Below are positions 11,961 to 22,907 of a DNA stretch of 64,000 nt, one piece after another. The stretch lies in the NCBI GenBank assembly GCA_949752795.1, contig OX457061.1, forward strand, positions 125,870,530 through 125,934,529. The letters run 5' to 3'. Source of the DNA: Hyperoodon ampullatus. Lineage: Eukaryota; Chordata; Mammalia; Artiodactyla; Ziphiidae. How positions within the stretch are numbered: the stretch's first letter is position 1; every line of letters begins with the position of its first letter. Under the pieces are notes generated by a model, which worked only from the letters and a program-made list of their open reading frames with translations, was not told the DNA's origin and made no database searches. The translations under genes and the position numbers were made by a program.

Positions 11961-11976
11961 TCCTTGGTTGTTTTTA

Positions 11977-12358
11977 TTTTACTTTTTTATAGTAGTATTT
12001 TTTTAATTAATTAAGTTATTTATTTATTTATTTTTGGCTGTGTTGCGTCTTTGTTGCTGTGCGCAGGCTTACTCTAGCTGCGGCGAGCAGGGGCTACCGT
12101 TCATTGCCGTGTACGGGCTTCTCATTGTGGTGACTTCTCTTGTTGTGGAGCATGGGCTCTAGGTGCATGGGCTTCAGTAGTTGTAGCACGCAGGCTCAGT
12201 AGATGTGGCTCACAGGCTCCAGAGCGCAGACTCAGTAGTTGTGGCACATGGGCTTAGTTGCTCTGCAGCATGTGGGATCTTCCCGGAGCAGGGCTCGAAC
12301 CCACATCCCCTGCATTGGCAGGTGGACTCTTAACCACTGTGCCACCAGGGAAGTCCCG
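11977..12358 (-). mobile_element. Long CHR-1-type SINE
   Basis: A 380-bp antisense copy with internal quasi-repeats of 'cagtagttgtggc'. It is flanked by TCCTTGGTTGTTTTTA at 11961-11976 and 12359-12374. The longer body separates it from the ~210-bp CHR-2 copies. Confidence 0.92.
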
Positions 12359-12450
12359 TCCTTGGTTGTTTTTAGATAATTATTATTTCAAAGGAATTTT
12401 AAGTTCACTTTATCTAATTGAGTATTTTTTTTTTTTTTTTTAGTTTCTGC

Positions 12451-12456
12451 TTTATA
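12451..12456 (-). terminator. Putative TATAAA poly(A) signal of the L1
   Basis: TATAAA in L1 sense lies 10 bp before the tail. No AATAAA is present at this 3' end because the copy stops ~50 bp short of the usual L1 end. The corresponding site in the L1 fragment at 4542-5090 reads TATACA. Confidence 0.55.
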
Positions 12457-12745
12457 ACAAAGTGAATCAGTCATACATATACATCTGTTCCCACATCCCT
12501 TCCCTCATGCATCTCCCTCCCTCCCACCCTCCCCATCCCACCCCTCCAGGCGGTCACAAAGCACCGAGCTGATCTCCCTGTGCTCTGCGGCTGCTTCCCA
12601 CTATCTATCTACCTTACGTTTGGTAGTGTATATATGTCCATGCCTCTCTTTCCCTTTGTCACAGCTTACCCTTCCCCTTCCCCATATCCTCAAGTCCATT
12701 CTCAAGTAGGTCTGTGTCTTTATTCCCGTTTTACCCCCAGGTTCT

Positions 12746-15700
12746 TCATGACATTTTTTTTTTTTTAATTCCATATATATGTGTTAGCATACGGTATTTG
12801 TCTTTCTCTTTCTGACTTACTTCACTCTGTATGACAGACTCTAGGTCTATCCACCTCATTACAAATAGCTCAGTTTCGTTTCTTTTTATGGCTGAGTAAT
12901 ATTCCATTGTATATATGTGCCACATCTTCTTTATCCATTCATCCGATGATGGACACTTAGGTTGTTTCCAGCTCCGGGCTATTGTGAATAGAGCTGCAAT
13001 GAACATTTTGGTACATGTGTCTTTTTGAATTATGGTTTTCTCAGGGTATATGCCTAGTAGTGGGATTGCTGGGTCATATGGTAGTTCTATTTTTAGTTTT
13101 TTAAGGAACCTCCATACTGTTCTCCATAGTGGCTGTACCAATTCACATTCCCACCAGCAGTGCAAGAGTGTTCCCTTTTCTCCACACCCTCTCCAGCATT
13201 TATTGTTTCTAGATTTCTTGATGATGGCCATTCTGACTGGTGTGAGATGATATCTCGTTGTAGTTTTGATTTGCATTTCTCTAATGATTAATGATGTTGA
13301 GCATTCTTTCATGTGTTTGTTGGCAGTCTGTATATCTTCTTTGGAGAAATATCTATTTAAGTCTTCTGCCCATTTTTGGATTGGGTTGTTTGTTTTTTTG
13401 CTATTGAGCTGCATGAGCTGTTTATAAATTTTGGAGATTAATCCTTTGTCAGTTGCTTCATTTGCAAATATTTTCTCCCATTCTGAGGGTTGTCTTTTGG
13501 TCTTGTTTATGGTTTCCTTTGCTGTGCAAAAGCTTTGAAGTTTCATTAGGTCCCATTTGTTTATCTTTGTTTTTAGTTCCATTTCTCTAGGAGGTGGGTC
13601 CAAAAGGATCTTGCTGTGATTTATGTCATAGAGTGTTCTACCTATGTTTTCCTCTAAGAGTTTGATAGTTTCTGGCCTTACATTTAGGTCTTTAATCCAT
13701 TTTGAGCTTATTTTTGTGTATGGTGTTAGGGAATGATCTAATCTCATACTTTTACATGTCCCTGTCCAGTTTTCCCAGCACCACTTATTGAAGAGGCTGT
13801 CCTTTCTCCACTGTACATTCCTGCCTCCTTTATCAAAGATAAGTTGGCCATATGTGCGTGGGTTTATCTCTGGGCTTTCTATCCTGATCCACTGATCTAT
13901 CTTTCTGTTTTTATGCCAGTACCACACTGTCTTAATTACTGTAGCTTTGTAGTATAGTCTGAAGTCAGGCAGCCTGATTCCTCCAGCTCCGTTTTTCGTT
14001 CTCAAGATTGCTTTGGCTATTCGGGGTCTTTTGTTTTTCCAAACAAATTTTGAAATTTTTTGTTCTAGTTCTGTGAAAAATGCCAGTGGTAGTTTGATAG
14101 GGATTGCATTGAATCTGTATATTGCTTTGGGTAGTAGAGTCATTTTCACAATATTGATTCTTCCAATCCAGGAGCATGGTATATCTCTCCATCTATTTAT
14201 ATCATCTTTAATTTCTTTCATCAGTGTCTTATAATTTTCTGCATACAGGTCTTTTGTCTCCTTAGGTAGGTTTATTCCTAGATATTTTATTCTTTTTGTT
14301 GCAATGGTAAATGGGAGTGTTTTCTTGATTTCATTTTCAGATTTTTCATCATTAGTGTACAGGAATGCCAGAGATTTCTGTGCATTAATTTTGTATCCTG
14401 CTACTTTACCAAATTCATTGATTAGCTCTAGTAGTTTTTCGGTAGCATCTTTAGGATTCTCTATGTATAGTATCATGTCATCTGCAAACAGTGACAGCTT
14501 TACTTCTTCTTTTCCAATTTGGATTCCTTTTATTTCCTTTTCTTCTCTGATTGCTATGGCTAAAACTTCCAAAACTATGTTGAATAAGAGTGGTGAGAGT
14601 GGGCAGCCTTGTCTTGTTCCTGATCTTAGTGGAAATGGTTTCAGTTTTTCACCGTTGAGGACAATGTTGGCTGTGGGTTTGTCATATATGGCCTTTATTA
14701 TGTTGAGGAAAGTTCCCTCTATGCCTACTTTCTGCAGGGTTTTTATCATAAATGGGTGTTGAATTTTGTCGAAAGCTTTCTCTGCATCTATTGAGATGAT
14801 CATATGGTTTTTCTCCTTCAACTTGTTAATATGGTGTATCACATTGATTGATTTGCGTATATTGAAGAATCCTTGCATTCCTGGAATAAACCCCACTTGA
14901 TCATGGTGTATGATCCTTTTAATGTGCTGTTGGATTCTGTTTGCTAGTATTTTGTTGAGGATTTTTGCATCTATGTTCATCAGTGATATTGGCCTGTAGT
15001 TTTCTTTCTTTGTGACATCCTTGCCTGGTTTTGGTATCAAGGTGATGGTGGCCTCGTAGAATGAGTTTGGGAGTGTTCCTTCCTCTGATATTGTTTGGAA
15101 GAGTTTGAGAAGGATGGGTGTTAGCTGTTCTCTAAATGTTTGATAGAATTCGCCTGTGAAGCCATCTGGTCCTGGGCTTTTGTTTGATGGAAGATTTTTA
15201 ATCACAGTTTCAATTTCAGTGCTTGTGATTGGTCTATTCATATTTTCTATTTCTTCCTGAGTCAGTCTTGGTAGGTTGTGCATTTCTAAGAATTTGTCCA
15301 TTTCTTCCAGGTTGTCCATTTTATTGGCATAGAGTTGCTTATAGTAATCTCTCATGATCTTTTGTATTTCTGCAGTGTCAGTTGTTACTTCTCCTTTTTC
15401 ATTTCTAATTCTACTGATTTGAGTCTTCTCCCTTCTTTTCTTGATGAGTCTGGCTAATGGTTTGTCAATTTTGTTTATCTTCTCAAAGAACCAGCTTTTA
15501 GTTTGGTTGATCTTTGCTATCGTTTCCTTCATTTCTTTTTCATTTATTTCTGATCTGATCTTTATGATTTCTTTCCTTCTGCTAACTTTGGGGGTTTTTT
15601 GTTCTTCTTTCTCTAATTGCTTTAGGTGCAGGGTCAGGTTGTTTACTCGAAATGTTTCCTGTTTCTTAAGGTGGGATTGTATTGCTATAAACTTCCCCCT

Positions 15701-16582
15701 TAGAACTGCTTTTGCTGCGTCCCATAGGTTTTGGGTCGTCGTGTCTCCATTGTCATTTGTTTCTAGGTATTTTTTAATTTCCTCTTTGATTTCTTCAGTG
15801 ATCACCTCGTTATTGAGTAGTGTATTGTTTAGCCTCCATGTGTTTGTATTTTTTACAGATCTTTTCCTGTAATTGATGTCTAGTCTCATAGCATTGTGGT
15901 CGGAAAAGATACTTGATACAATTTCAATTTTCTTAAATTTACCAAGGCTTGATTTGTGACCCAAGATATGATCTATCCTGGAGAATGTTCCATGAGCACT
16001 TGAGAAAAATGTGTATTCTGTTGTTTTTGGGTGGAATGTCCTATAAATATCAATTAAGTCCATCTTGTTTAATGTATCATTTAAAGCTTGTGTTTCCTTA
16101 TTTATTTTCATTTTGGATGATCTGTCCATTGGTGAAAGTGGGGTGTTAAAGTCCCCTACTATGATTGTGTTACTGTCGATTTCCCCTTTTATGGCTGTTA
16201 GTATTTGCCTTATGTATTGAGGTGCTCCTATGTTGGGTGCATAAATATTTACAATTGTTATATCTTCTTCTTGGATCGATCCCTTTATCGTTATGTAGTG
16301 TCCTTCTTGGTCTCTTCTAATAGTCTTTATTTTAAAGTCTATTTTGTCTGATATAAGAATTGCTACTCCAGCTTTCTTTTGATTTCCATTTGCATGGAAT
16401 ATCTTTTTCCATCCCCTTACTTTCAATCTGTATGTGTCTCTAGGTCTGAAGTGGGTCTCTTGTAGACAGCATATATATGGGTCTTGTTTTTGTATCCATT
16501 CAGCCACACTGTGTCTTTTGGTGGGAGCATTTAGTCCATTTACATTTAAGGTAATTATTGATATGTATGTTCCTATTCCCAT
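12746..16582 (-). CDS. L1 ORF2p, endonuclease-reverse transcriptase
   Basis: A 1278-residue open frame for the L1 enzyme that nicks target DNA and reverse-transcribes L1 RNA. The APE-type endonuclease is at 1-235 with the expected residues Glu42 (LQETH), Asp144 and Asn146 (GDFN), Asp204 (RIDH) and Asp228-His229 (SDH). The reverse transcriptase domain spans about 450-780, with Asp600 (SIDAEKAFD), the [11 protein letters not shown] block (653-663) and the FADD box (699-702). A C-terminal Cys-rich motif C-x3-C-x7-H-x4-C lies at 1129-1146. Length equals the family norm. The C-terminus runs through an A-rich stretch (KKKKMS), so the reading frame there depends on a ~12-base homopolymer. Translation is presumably by termination-reinitiation after ORF1, as in other L1s. 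Confidence 0.96.
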   Translation of the reverse strand: MGIGTYISIITLNVNGLNAPTKRHSVAEWIQKQDPYICCLQETHFRPRDTYRLKVRGWKKIFHANGNQKKAGVAILISDKIDFKIKTIRRDQEGHYITIKGSIQEEDITIVNIYAPNIGAPQYIRQILTAIKGEIDSNTIIVGDFNTPLSPMDRSSKMKINKETQALNDTLNKMDLIDIYRTFHPKTTEYTFFSSAHGTFSRIDHILGHKSSLGKFKKIEIVSSIFSDHNAMRLDINYRKRSVKNTNTWRLNNTLLNNEVITEEIKEEIKKYLETNDNGDTTTQNLWDAAKAVLRGKFIAIQSHLKKQETFRVNNLTLHLKQLEKEEQKTPKVSRRKEIIKIRSEINEKEMKETIAKINQTKSWFFEKINKIDKPLARLIKKRREKTQISRIRNEKGEVTTDTAEIQKIMRDYYKQLYANKMDNLEEMDKFLEMHNLPRLTQEEIENMNRPITSTEIETVIKNLPSNKSPGPDGFTGEFYQTFREQLTPILLKLFQTISEEGTLPNSFYEATITLIPKPGKDVTKKENYRPISLMNIDAKILNKILANRIQQHIKRIIHHDQVGFIPGMQGFFNIRKSINVIHHINKLKEKNHMIISIDAEKAFDKIQHPFMIKTLQKVGIEGTFLNIIKAIYDKPTANIVLNGEKLKPFPLRSGTRQGCPLSPLLFNIVLEVLAIAIREEKEIKGIQIGKEEVKLSLFADDMILYIENPKDATEKLLELINEFGKVAGYKINAQKSLAFLYTNDEKSENEIKKTLPFTIATKRIKYLGINLPKETKDLYAENYKTLMKEIKDDINRWRDIPCSWIGRINIVKMTLLPKAIYRFNAIPIKLPLAFFTELEQKISKFVWKNKRPRIAKAILRTKNGAGGIRLPDFRLYYKATVIKTVWYWHKNRKIDQWIRIESPEINPRTYGQLIFDKGGRNVQWRKDSLFNKWCWENWTGTCKSMRLDHSLTPYTKISSKWIKDLNVRPETIKLLEENIGRTLYDINHSKILLDPPPREMELKTKINKWDLMKLQSFCTAKETINKTKRQPSEWEKIFANEATDKGLISKIYKQLMQLNSKKTNNPIQKWAEDLNRYFSKEDIQTANKHMKECSTSLIIREMQIKTTTRYHLTPVRMAIIKKSRNNKCWRGCGEKGTLLHCWWECELVQPLWRTVWRFLKKLKIELPYDPAIPLLGIYPEKTIIQKDTCTKMFIAALFTIARSWKQPKCPSSDEWIKKMWHIYTMEYYSAIKRNETELFVMRWIDLESVIQSEVSQKEKDKYRMLTHIYGIKKKKMS

Positions 16583-16640
16583 TTCCTTAATTGCTTTGGG
16601 TTCGTTATTGTAGGTATAGTCCTTCTGTTGTGTTTCTTGC

Positions 16641-17555
16641 CTAGAGAAGTTCCTTTAGCATTTGTTGTAAAGCTGGTTTGGTGGTGCTGAACTCTCTCAG
16701 CTTTTGCTTGTCTGTAAATGTTTTAATTTCTCCATCAAATCTGAATGAGATCCTTGCTGGGTAGAGTAATCTTGGTTGCAGGTTTCTCTCCTTCATCACT
16801 TTAATTATGTCCTGCCACTCCCTTCTGGCTTGTAGAGTTTCTGCTGAGAGATCAGCTGTTAACCTGATGGGGATTCCCTTGTGTGTTATTTGTTGTTTTT
16901 CCCTTGCTGCTTTTAATATGATTTCTTTGTGTTTAATTTTTGACAGTTTGATTAATATGTGTCTTGGCGTATTTCTTCTTGGATTTATTCTGTATGGGAC
17001 TCTCTGTGCCTCCTGGACTTGATTAACTATTTCCTTTCCCATATTAGGGAAGTTTTCAACTATAATCTCTTCAAATATTTTCTCAGTCCCTTTCTTTTTC
17101 TCTTCTTCTTCTGGAACCCCTATAATTCGAATGTTGGTGCGTTTAATGTTGTCCCAGAGGTCTCTGAGACTGTCCTCTGTTCTTTTCATTCTTTTTTCTT
17201 TATTTTTCTCTGCATCAGTTATTTCCACTATTTTATCTTCCACCTCACTTATCCGTTCTTCTGCCTCAGTTATTCTGCTATTGATCCCATCTAGAGTATT
17301 TTTCATTTCATTTATTGTGTTTTTAATCGATGCTTGATTCATCTTTAGTTCTTCTAGGTCCTTGTTAACTGTTTCTTGCATATTGTCTATTCTATTTCCA
17401 AGATTTTGGATCTGGGAAATAGAATCTTGGATCAGCTTTACTATCATTATTCTGAATTCTTTTTCAGGTAGACTGCCTATTACCTCTTCATTTGTTAGAT
17501 CTGGTAGGTTTTTATCTTGCTCCTTCACCTGCTGTGTGTTTTTCTGCTTTCTCAT
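16641..17555 (-). CDS. L1 ORF1p, RNA-binding chaperone
   Basis: This encodes the 304-residue L1 ORF1 protein, the trimeric nucleic-acid chaperone that coats L1 RNA and is needed for retrotransposition. The N-terminal part up to about residue 135 is heptad-rich coiled coil (for example [20 protein letters not shown]). An RRM domain follows at about 140-240 with the strand motif [11 protein letters not shown] (141-151) and PRHILIKLS (197-205). The C-terminal domain then has [10 protein letters not shown] (241-250) and the [19 protein letters not shown] block (264-282). Length is close to the usual 300-340. The start is the first ATG after the 5' UTR and gives the standard ORF1 N-terminus. ORF2 begins 58 bp downstream. 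Confidence 0.95.
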   Translation of the reverse strand: MRKQKNTQQVKEQDKNLPDLTNEEVIGSLPEKEFRIMIVKLIQDSISQIQNLGNRIDNMQETVNKDLEELKMNQASIKNTINEMKNTLDGINSRITEAEERISEVEDKIVEITDAEKNKEKRMKRTEDSLRDLWDNIKRTNIRIIGVPEEEEKKKGTEKIFEEIIVENFPNMGKEIVNQVQEAQRVPYRINPRRNTPRHILIKLSKIKHKEIILKAAREKQQITHKGIPIRLTADLSAETLQARREWQDIIKVMKERNLQPRLLYPARISFRFDGEIKTFTDKQKLREFSTTKPALQQMLKELL

Positions 17556-18060
17556 TTTGCTTATGTTACTGTGTTTGGGGTCTCCTTTTTGCAGGCTGCA
17601 GATTCGTAGTTCCCGTTGTTTTTGGTGTCTGTCCCCCGTGGCTAAGGTTGTTTCAGTAGGTTGTGTAGGCTTCCTGGTGGGGGGGACTAATGCCTGTGTT
17701 CTGGTGGTTGAGGCTCGATCTTGTCTTTCTGGTGGACAGGTCCACGTCTGGTGGTGTGTTTTGGGGTGCCTGTAGCCTTATTATGTTTTTAGGTAGCCTC
17801 TCTGCTAATGGGTGGGGTTGTGTTCCTGCCTTGCTAGTTGCTTGGCATAGGGTGACCAGCACTGTAGCTTGCTGGTCGTTGACTGAAGCTGGGTGCTGGT
17901 GTTGAGATGGAGATCCCTGGGAGATTTTCGCTGCTTGATATTATGTGGAGCTGGGAGGTCTCTTGTGGACCCGTGTCCTGAAGTTGGCTCTCCCACTTCA
18001 GAGGCACAGCACTAACTCCTGGCTGCAGCACCAAGAGCCTTTCATCCACCCGGCTCAGAA

Positions 18061-18445
18061 TAACAGTGAGAAAAAGTAGAAAGAAATAATTAGTAGAAGA
18101 AAGAAAGAGAGATTGAAAGAAAGGAAGAAGGGAAGGAAGGAAGGAAGGAAGGAAGAAAGAAAGAAAGGAGGGAGGGAGGAAGGATGGAAAGAAAGGAAAG
18201 AAAGGAGGGAGGGAGGGAGGAATGAAAGCAAAAGGAAGAGTGAATGGAAGAAGAGAGGGAGGGAGGGAGGAAGGAAAGAAAGAAAGAAAGACAGGAGGGA
18301 GGGAGGGAGGGAGGAAGGAAAGAAAAAGAAAGTGGAAAGAAGAAGGGTGGGAGGGAGGGAGGGATGGAGGAAAGAAAAAGAAAGAAGGAAAGGAGGAGCG
18401 GAGGGAGGGAGGGAGGAAGGGAAGGTAGGAAAAAAAGAAAGAGCA
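18061..18445 (+). repeat. Polypurine (GGAA/GGGA)n tract in L1 5' UTR
   Basis: About 380 bp are almost entirely purine on the plus strand, built from GGAA, GAAA and GGGA units, with several runs of (GGGA)3-4 such as 18297-18313. It is polypyrimidine in L1 RNA. The spurious 155-codon frame across it is only Ser/Pro/Leu/Phe. Confidence 0.95.
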
Positions 18446-18630
18446 GGTAAAGTAAAATAGAATAAAGTATGAAATATAGTAGCGTTATTAAAATTAAAAA
18501 GTAATTATTGAAAAAAAACACGGACCGAAAGAACCCTGGGACATATGGTGGAAGCAAAGCTATACAGAGAGAATCTTACACAGAAGATTACACATACACA
18601 TTCACAAAAAGAGAGCAGGGGGAAAAATCA

Positions 18631-18835
18631 AAAATCTTGCTCTCCAAGTCCACCTCCTCGATTTGGGATAATTCGTTGTAAAAAGAGGAAAAGGGCGAAA
18701 AGTCTGAAATCTTGCTAAGTCCACCTCCTTAATTTGAGATAATTCGTTGTAAAAAGAGGAAAAAAAAAAGGGGGGGGGGAAGTCTTAAATCTTGTCCTCA
18801 AGGTCCACTTCCTCAATTTGGGATGATTCGCTGTC
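18631..18835 (-). repeat. Three tandem ~75-bp units in the L1 5' UTR
   Basis: The string AATCTTG followed by 'tccac.tcct..atttg.gat.attcg.tgt' recurs at about 18633, 18708 and 18788, giving periods of 75 and 80 bp. The units are degenerate and differ in the A/G-rich linkers. Confidence 0.85.
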
Positions 18836-19696
18836 CATTCATGCACTCCACAGACGCAGGGCACATCAAATGGACCGTGGAGCTTTAATCCGCTGCCTCG
18901 GAGGCTGCACAGAGAGATTTCCCTGTCTCTGCTCTCACAGCTCCCGGGTCTCAGCCTTGGACCTGGCCCCGCCTCTGCGCGTAGGTCGCCGGAGGGCGTC
19001 CGTTCTTCGCTCAGACAGGACGGGTTTAAAGGAGCCGCTGATTCGGGGGCTCTGGCTCACTCAGGCAGAGGGGAGGGAGGGGAATGCCCTCTCCTCGCGC
19101 ACCAGGCAACAAAAGGGAAAAAAGTCTCTTGCCTCTCCGGTAGCTCCAGACCCTTTCCCCGGACTCCCTCCGGGCTAGCACTAACCCCTTCAGGGTCTCT
19201 TCCTGCCGCCAGCCCCAGTCCTCTCCCTGCGCTCCGACTGAAAGCCGATACCCGAGCCTCAGCTCCCAGCCCCGCCCGCCCCGGCGGCCGAGCAGACAAG
19301 TCTCTCGGGCTGGTGTGTGCCTGAGGGCACCGATCCTCTGTGCCAAAATCTCTCTGCTTTGCCCTCCACACCCCTGTTGCTGTGCTCTCCTCCGCTACTC
19401 CGAAGCTTTCCCCCTCTGCCACCTGCAGTCTCCGCCCGCGAAGGGGCTTGTAGTGTGTAGAAACCTTCCCTCCTTCACGGCTCCCTCCCACTGGTGCAGG
19501 TCCCGTCCATATCCTATTGTCTCTGTTTATTCTTTTTTTCTTTTGACCTACCCAGGTATGTGGGGAGTTTCTTGCCTTTTGGGGGGTCTGAGGTCTTCTG
19601 TCAGCGTTCAGTAGGTGTTCTGTTGGAGTTGTTCCACGTGTAGATGAATTTCTGATGTATCTGTGGGGAGGAAGGTGATCTCCGCGTCTTACTCTT

Positions 19697-19706
19697 CCGC
19701 CATCTT
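19697..19706 (-). promoter_or_regulatory. YY1-type motif at L1 5' end
   Basis: Plus-strand CCGCCATCTT reads AAGATGGCGG in L1 sense, the YY1 core found at the start of active mammalian L1s, where it fixes the transcription start. Confidence 0.8.
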
Positions 19707-19742
19707 CCTCCGGCTCAGCAGCAGCTTTTCTAATTGAGTATT

Positions 19743-20300
19743 ATGATTAGAATTGTATTAGATTTGTATATTGATTTTTGGAATTTTTTTTTCTTTAAAT
19801 TTTTGGCTGCACCCCGCAGCATGTGGGATCCCCGACCAGGGATCGAACCCGCACCGCCTGCATTGGAAGGCGGAGTCTTAACCACTGGACCACCAGGGAA
19901 GTCCCCATGATTTTTGGAATTTTTTTAATTTCAAGAATTTAAGTATGTCTTTCTTTTTGCACCAGTCTTGTTCTGTGTTTTTCAGTAACATTTTGTTTTG
20001 TTCATTTAAGTTCTAAAACCTTTTTTGGTAAATTTATTTTTATACAATGGGTATATTTTTGTCTTTATTATAATATAGATGATGTATTTTTTCCATTTCC
20101 ATAGGTTATTTCTAGTTAAAATAAAGCTATTCTTTCTGTTACCCAGCTATGTAAAATTTTATAGCCAGACTCCTTACTGAATTATTTCATTAAATCTATT
20201 AAGTTTTTTTCTTTGACATCGTAAATCTTATAAATGTGCAGATTATCTCATCAGTAATAAGAAATAGGGTTTTTTTGTCCAGTATTTATTTGATTATTCC
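19743..20300 (-). repeat. Continuation of the old L1 right of the young L1
   Basis: Old L1 ORF2 sequence in antisense ('aattgtattagatttgtatattga', parallel to 14104-14124) resumes after the duplication at 19729-19742. It is split by a SINE. Confidence 0.7.
19790..19907 (-). mobile_element. Short CHR/tRNA-derived SINE
   Basis: An antisense copy of only ~118 bp consisting of the tRNA-like part. The duplication TGATTTTTGGAATTTTTT lies at 19772-19789 and 19908-19925. Confidence 0.9.
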
Positions 20301-21480
20301 CTTTCCTTCTCACTGCATTGTTAGACCCTCCAGAGCAATCTTCAGTAATCATAGTGCTGTCTGGCATCCTTGTTCCTGGTTTTAATAGACGTTGTTTTAT
20401 AGCAGAACATGGAGACTGAACGAGCAGAGCACAGATGTGACCTCTGTCCCTGTCGCATCGTCGATGAGGCTTGGTGAAGGGAGGATGTTCCAGAACGTGG
20501 GCTGCACTGTAGTTCTGTTCTCATTGACCAGGAAGACGTAAGAAGTAAAGCAGCTCACAAGCACCTGTGCACAACTGTTTTTCCTAAGGAGTTAACTGAA
20601 CCAGGCAGCGCCTGCTAGCCCAGTGTTATATAAGGACATGGGCAACACCAAGGCCCCACCTGACTTCAGTGATGATGAACTGAAGTTGGGACCAGGGAGC
20701 AAGGCTCTGTGTTTTTCTCCAACTGTTCCAGCCACATGTGTTCAGATATGACAGGCAGAAGATGGAATTGATGTGGAGTTGGGGTTTTGCCGTGAATACC
20801 ATGAGTTGAGGATGTATGGAAGAGAATGTTTTTAATGATGGGCTGTAGTTGGATTTTAATGGGGACGATGGGGAGAGAAACCATGGTAGGATCAGTGCAT
20901 TTTAGGTCCTGGTCGGGTAACATTCTTTAGAGTTGGGGTAGTAGAGGGAGGTGAGTGGAAACACAGGATGTTGGGAATTAGAAGGTGGGGTATTGAACAG
21001 TGAGCTTTTTGAGGAGCTGTACTGAATGACAGGATCTCCGAGATGTGAGCATTGGAGTGACCGAGGGAGGGAGAGGAAAACATCATGGAGATGTACTGAC
21101 CAGCCCAGATAGATACAGGAAGGCTTATTGCTGTAGACAGAAGTCCAGCAGATTAGCTAAGACAGAATGGGTGTTAGGGGGGCTCCCAGTAGTGAGCTGG
21201 AAAGGAGCTTCTCCAAGGAATGGATGGGACTGCCCTGGGCATCTTCCAGGTCACTGCAGTCATCTTTCTGAGCTGAATCCATCCTCTCCTGGTGTCACTT
21301 TAAAGTATGGGAAGTCTCTGAGCAATTACCAGAAACACACAAAAACAGTTCATAATTTTAAAAATATCATTTTGATATAAATATATCATTCTGACATTTA
21401 TATATATATGTAAAAGTTTCATCTAAAGGAAAAGGCAAGTAAGCCACCTCAGAAATGTATGTTAGCCACCTTAGAAATTT
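20301..21480. other. Unassigned low-copy-looking sequence
   Basis: About 1.2 kb of balanced composition without any repeat family I recognise. No exon with plausible splice sites and phase was found, although frames of 85 and 111 codons exist. It could be intronic unique DNA or an unfamiliar LTR/MER element. Confidence 0.4.
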
Positions 21481-22340
21481 ATTTATTTGTTTATTTTTTT
21501 TACCACTTGGTTTTTTTAGCTTTATTGACTATTACCAAGTTTCAGTCTGTTTCAAATTATTAAATACTTCAACTGGGACATTAAGAATACAAACCAACAT
21601 GCCAAAATAATTGTATTCTGAATGTTATGTATAATATTATACATTTTATATTACATAAAGGGTTTTATACATAACGATAAGATTTGATTTATGACTATTG
21701 AAAATTCAAAAATATGTTTGAACAAACATTCCTATGCATACATACACAATAACTCAACTGGGATAATCAAAACCATACATGAGTATGGTTATTAAAAAAA
21801 AAAATTACATTCATACAACAATGGTAGAAATTGAAATCTCTTTTTATTAATTTGAGAGTATTATTACAAAATCACACACATATGAATGATGTAACCTAAT
21901 TCTGTATATTTAAGAATCTTTATGCTTGACACTGAAATATGTCTCTATCCCATGGGAAATTTTTGATTTAAAATTTTTTTATTTTAAGGGATTTTTATAA
22001 TTCATAATCATTAAAATGTCTATCCATGGGCATAATGCAGACCCAATCCCAGCAAATAGAAAAGTCATGTGGGTCAACCATATCACATGTGTATTTCACC
22101 ATAGTTTTAGAAGAATATCCTGTTCAGTTGTACAGTTTGGTCATGCTTCATAGTCATGCTTGTCATCAGTGATTACAGATGAGGCACAGAGCTTAGAGGG
22201 GAATATATATTGCTGTAGAGAACTAGGTACTAGAGCAGCGGTATCACTGGGTGTTCATGTGGAGAACACCACCCAGACACGCTAAATTAGCTATTAAACT
22301 AGGTGTCAAACCTTCAAAAAGTTTAGTACACCAATGTGTA
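21481..22340. other. AT-rich intron sequence
   Basis: No coding or repeat feature is supported apart from short A/T-rich runs. Confidence 0.5.
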
Positions 22341-22352
22341 CTAACTTGCTTT

Positions 22353-22558
22353 TTTTGTGTGTGTGTGCGGTACGCGGGCCTCTCACTGTTGTGGCCTCTC
22401 CCGTTGCGGAGCACAGGCTCCGGATGCACAGGCTCAGCGGCCATGGCTCACGGGCCCAGCCGCTCCGTGGCATGTGGGATCTTCCCGAACTGAGGCACAA
22501 ACCCGTGTCCCCCACATCGGCAGGCGGACTCTCAACCACTGCGCCACCAGGGGAGCCC
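22353..22558 (-). mobile_element. CHR-2-type SINE with (GT)n in its tail
   Basis: An antisense copy whose poly-T tail has become T-run plus (GT)5. The duplication CTAACTTGCTTT lies at 22341-22352 and 22559-22570. It sits only ~350 bp upstream of a NEK1 exon. Confidence 0.92.
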
Positions 22559-22907
22559 CTAACTTGCTTTAATGCTGAAATGTCTAAGTCCAGAATACTT
22601 GTCAAGTGAGTTTTAGTACTATCTCACTTTTAAATTTAATGAGAGCTGTGATTTTAAGTAAAGGCAAACATTTCTCTAAGTGATCTGAAAAGCCTGAAAA
22701 ACAATGTCTTTATAACAAAAATGCCTTTCCAATTTGACTTAAGTGTGGCTATCATGTGCCTTAATCGTTTATTAATTTCTAGTACATTACAGAACGTACC
22801 CAGTAATTACCTGCTGTAATAATGAACTTTGTTCTAAGTGCTGTTACAGATAAAATTCAAGTCACTTTGAGAACGTAGCATGATTTTTCATCTTTTTGTT
22901 GTTTCAG

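Larger units (their letters stand above)
12427..19728 (-). mobile_element. Complete, apparently intact L1 retrotransposon
   Basis: A 7.3-kb non-LTR retrotransposon on the minus strand with every part present. The 5' end has a YY1-type AAGATGGCGG motif (minus strand, 19697-19706). It is followed by a 5' UTR (17556-19728), open ORF1 (304 aa), a 58-bp spacer, open ORF2 (1278 aa), a 3' UTR and a poly(A) tail (poly-T at 12427-12441). The target-site duplication TCTAATTGAGTATT is perfect at 12413-12426 and 19729-19742. It inserted into an old antisense L1. No disabling change is visible in either ORF and the key catalytic residues are present, so it is a candidate active (source) element. Antisense to NEK1 transcription. 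Confidence 0.96.
17556..19728 (-). promoter_or_regulatory. L1 5' UTR / internal promoter
   Basis: This 2.17-kb leader is more than twice the length of the human L1 5' UTR. Landmarks from the 5' end are the YY1-type motif at 19697-19706, a GC- and CpG-rich stretch at about 18950-19500 that is the likely promoter core, three degenerate ~75-bp tandem units at 18631-18835, and a polypurine tract on the plus strand at about 18061-18445. The last ~450 bp before ORF1 correspond to the leader of the second L1 at 59040-59530. Promoter activity is inferred from the family. Confidence 0.8.

Noticed and set aside
14304..14762. 152-codon plus-strand frame (and others at 15441-15872)
   Set aside because: Antisense shadows of the intact L1 ORF2.
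18090..18557. 155-codon minus-strand frame
   Set aside because: A low-complexity Ser/Pro/Leu/Phe translation of the polypyrimidine strand in the L1 leader.
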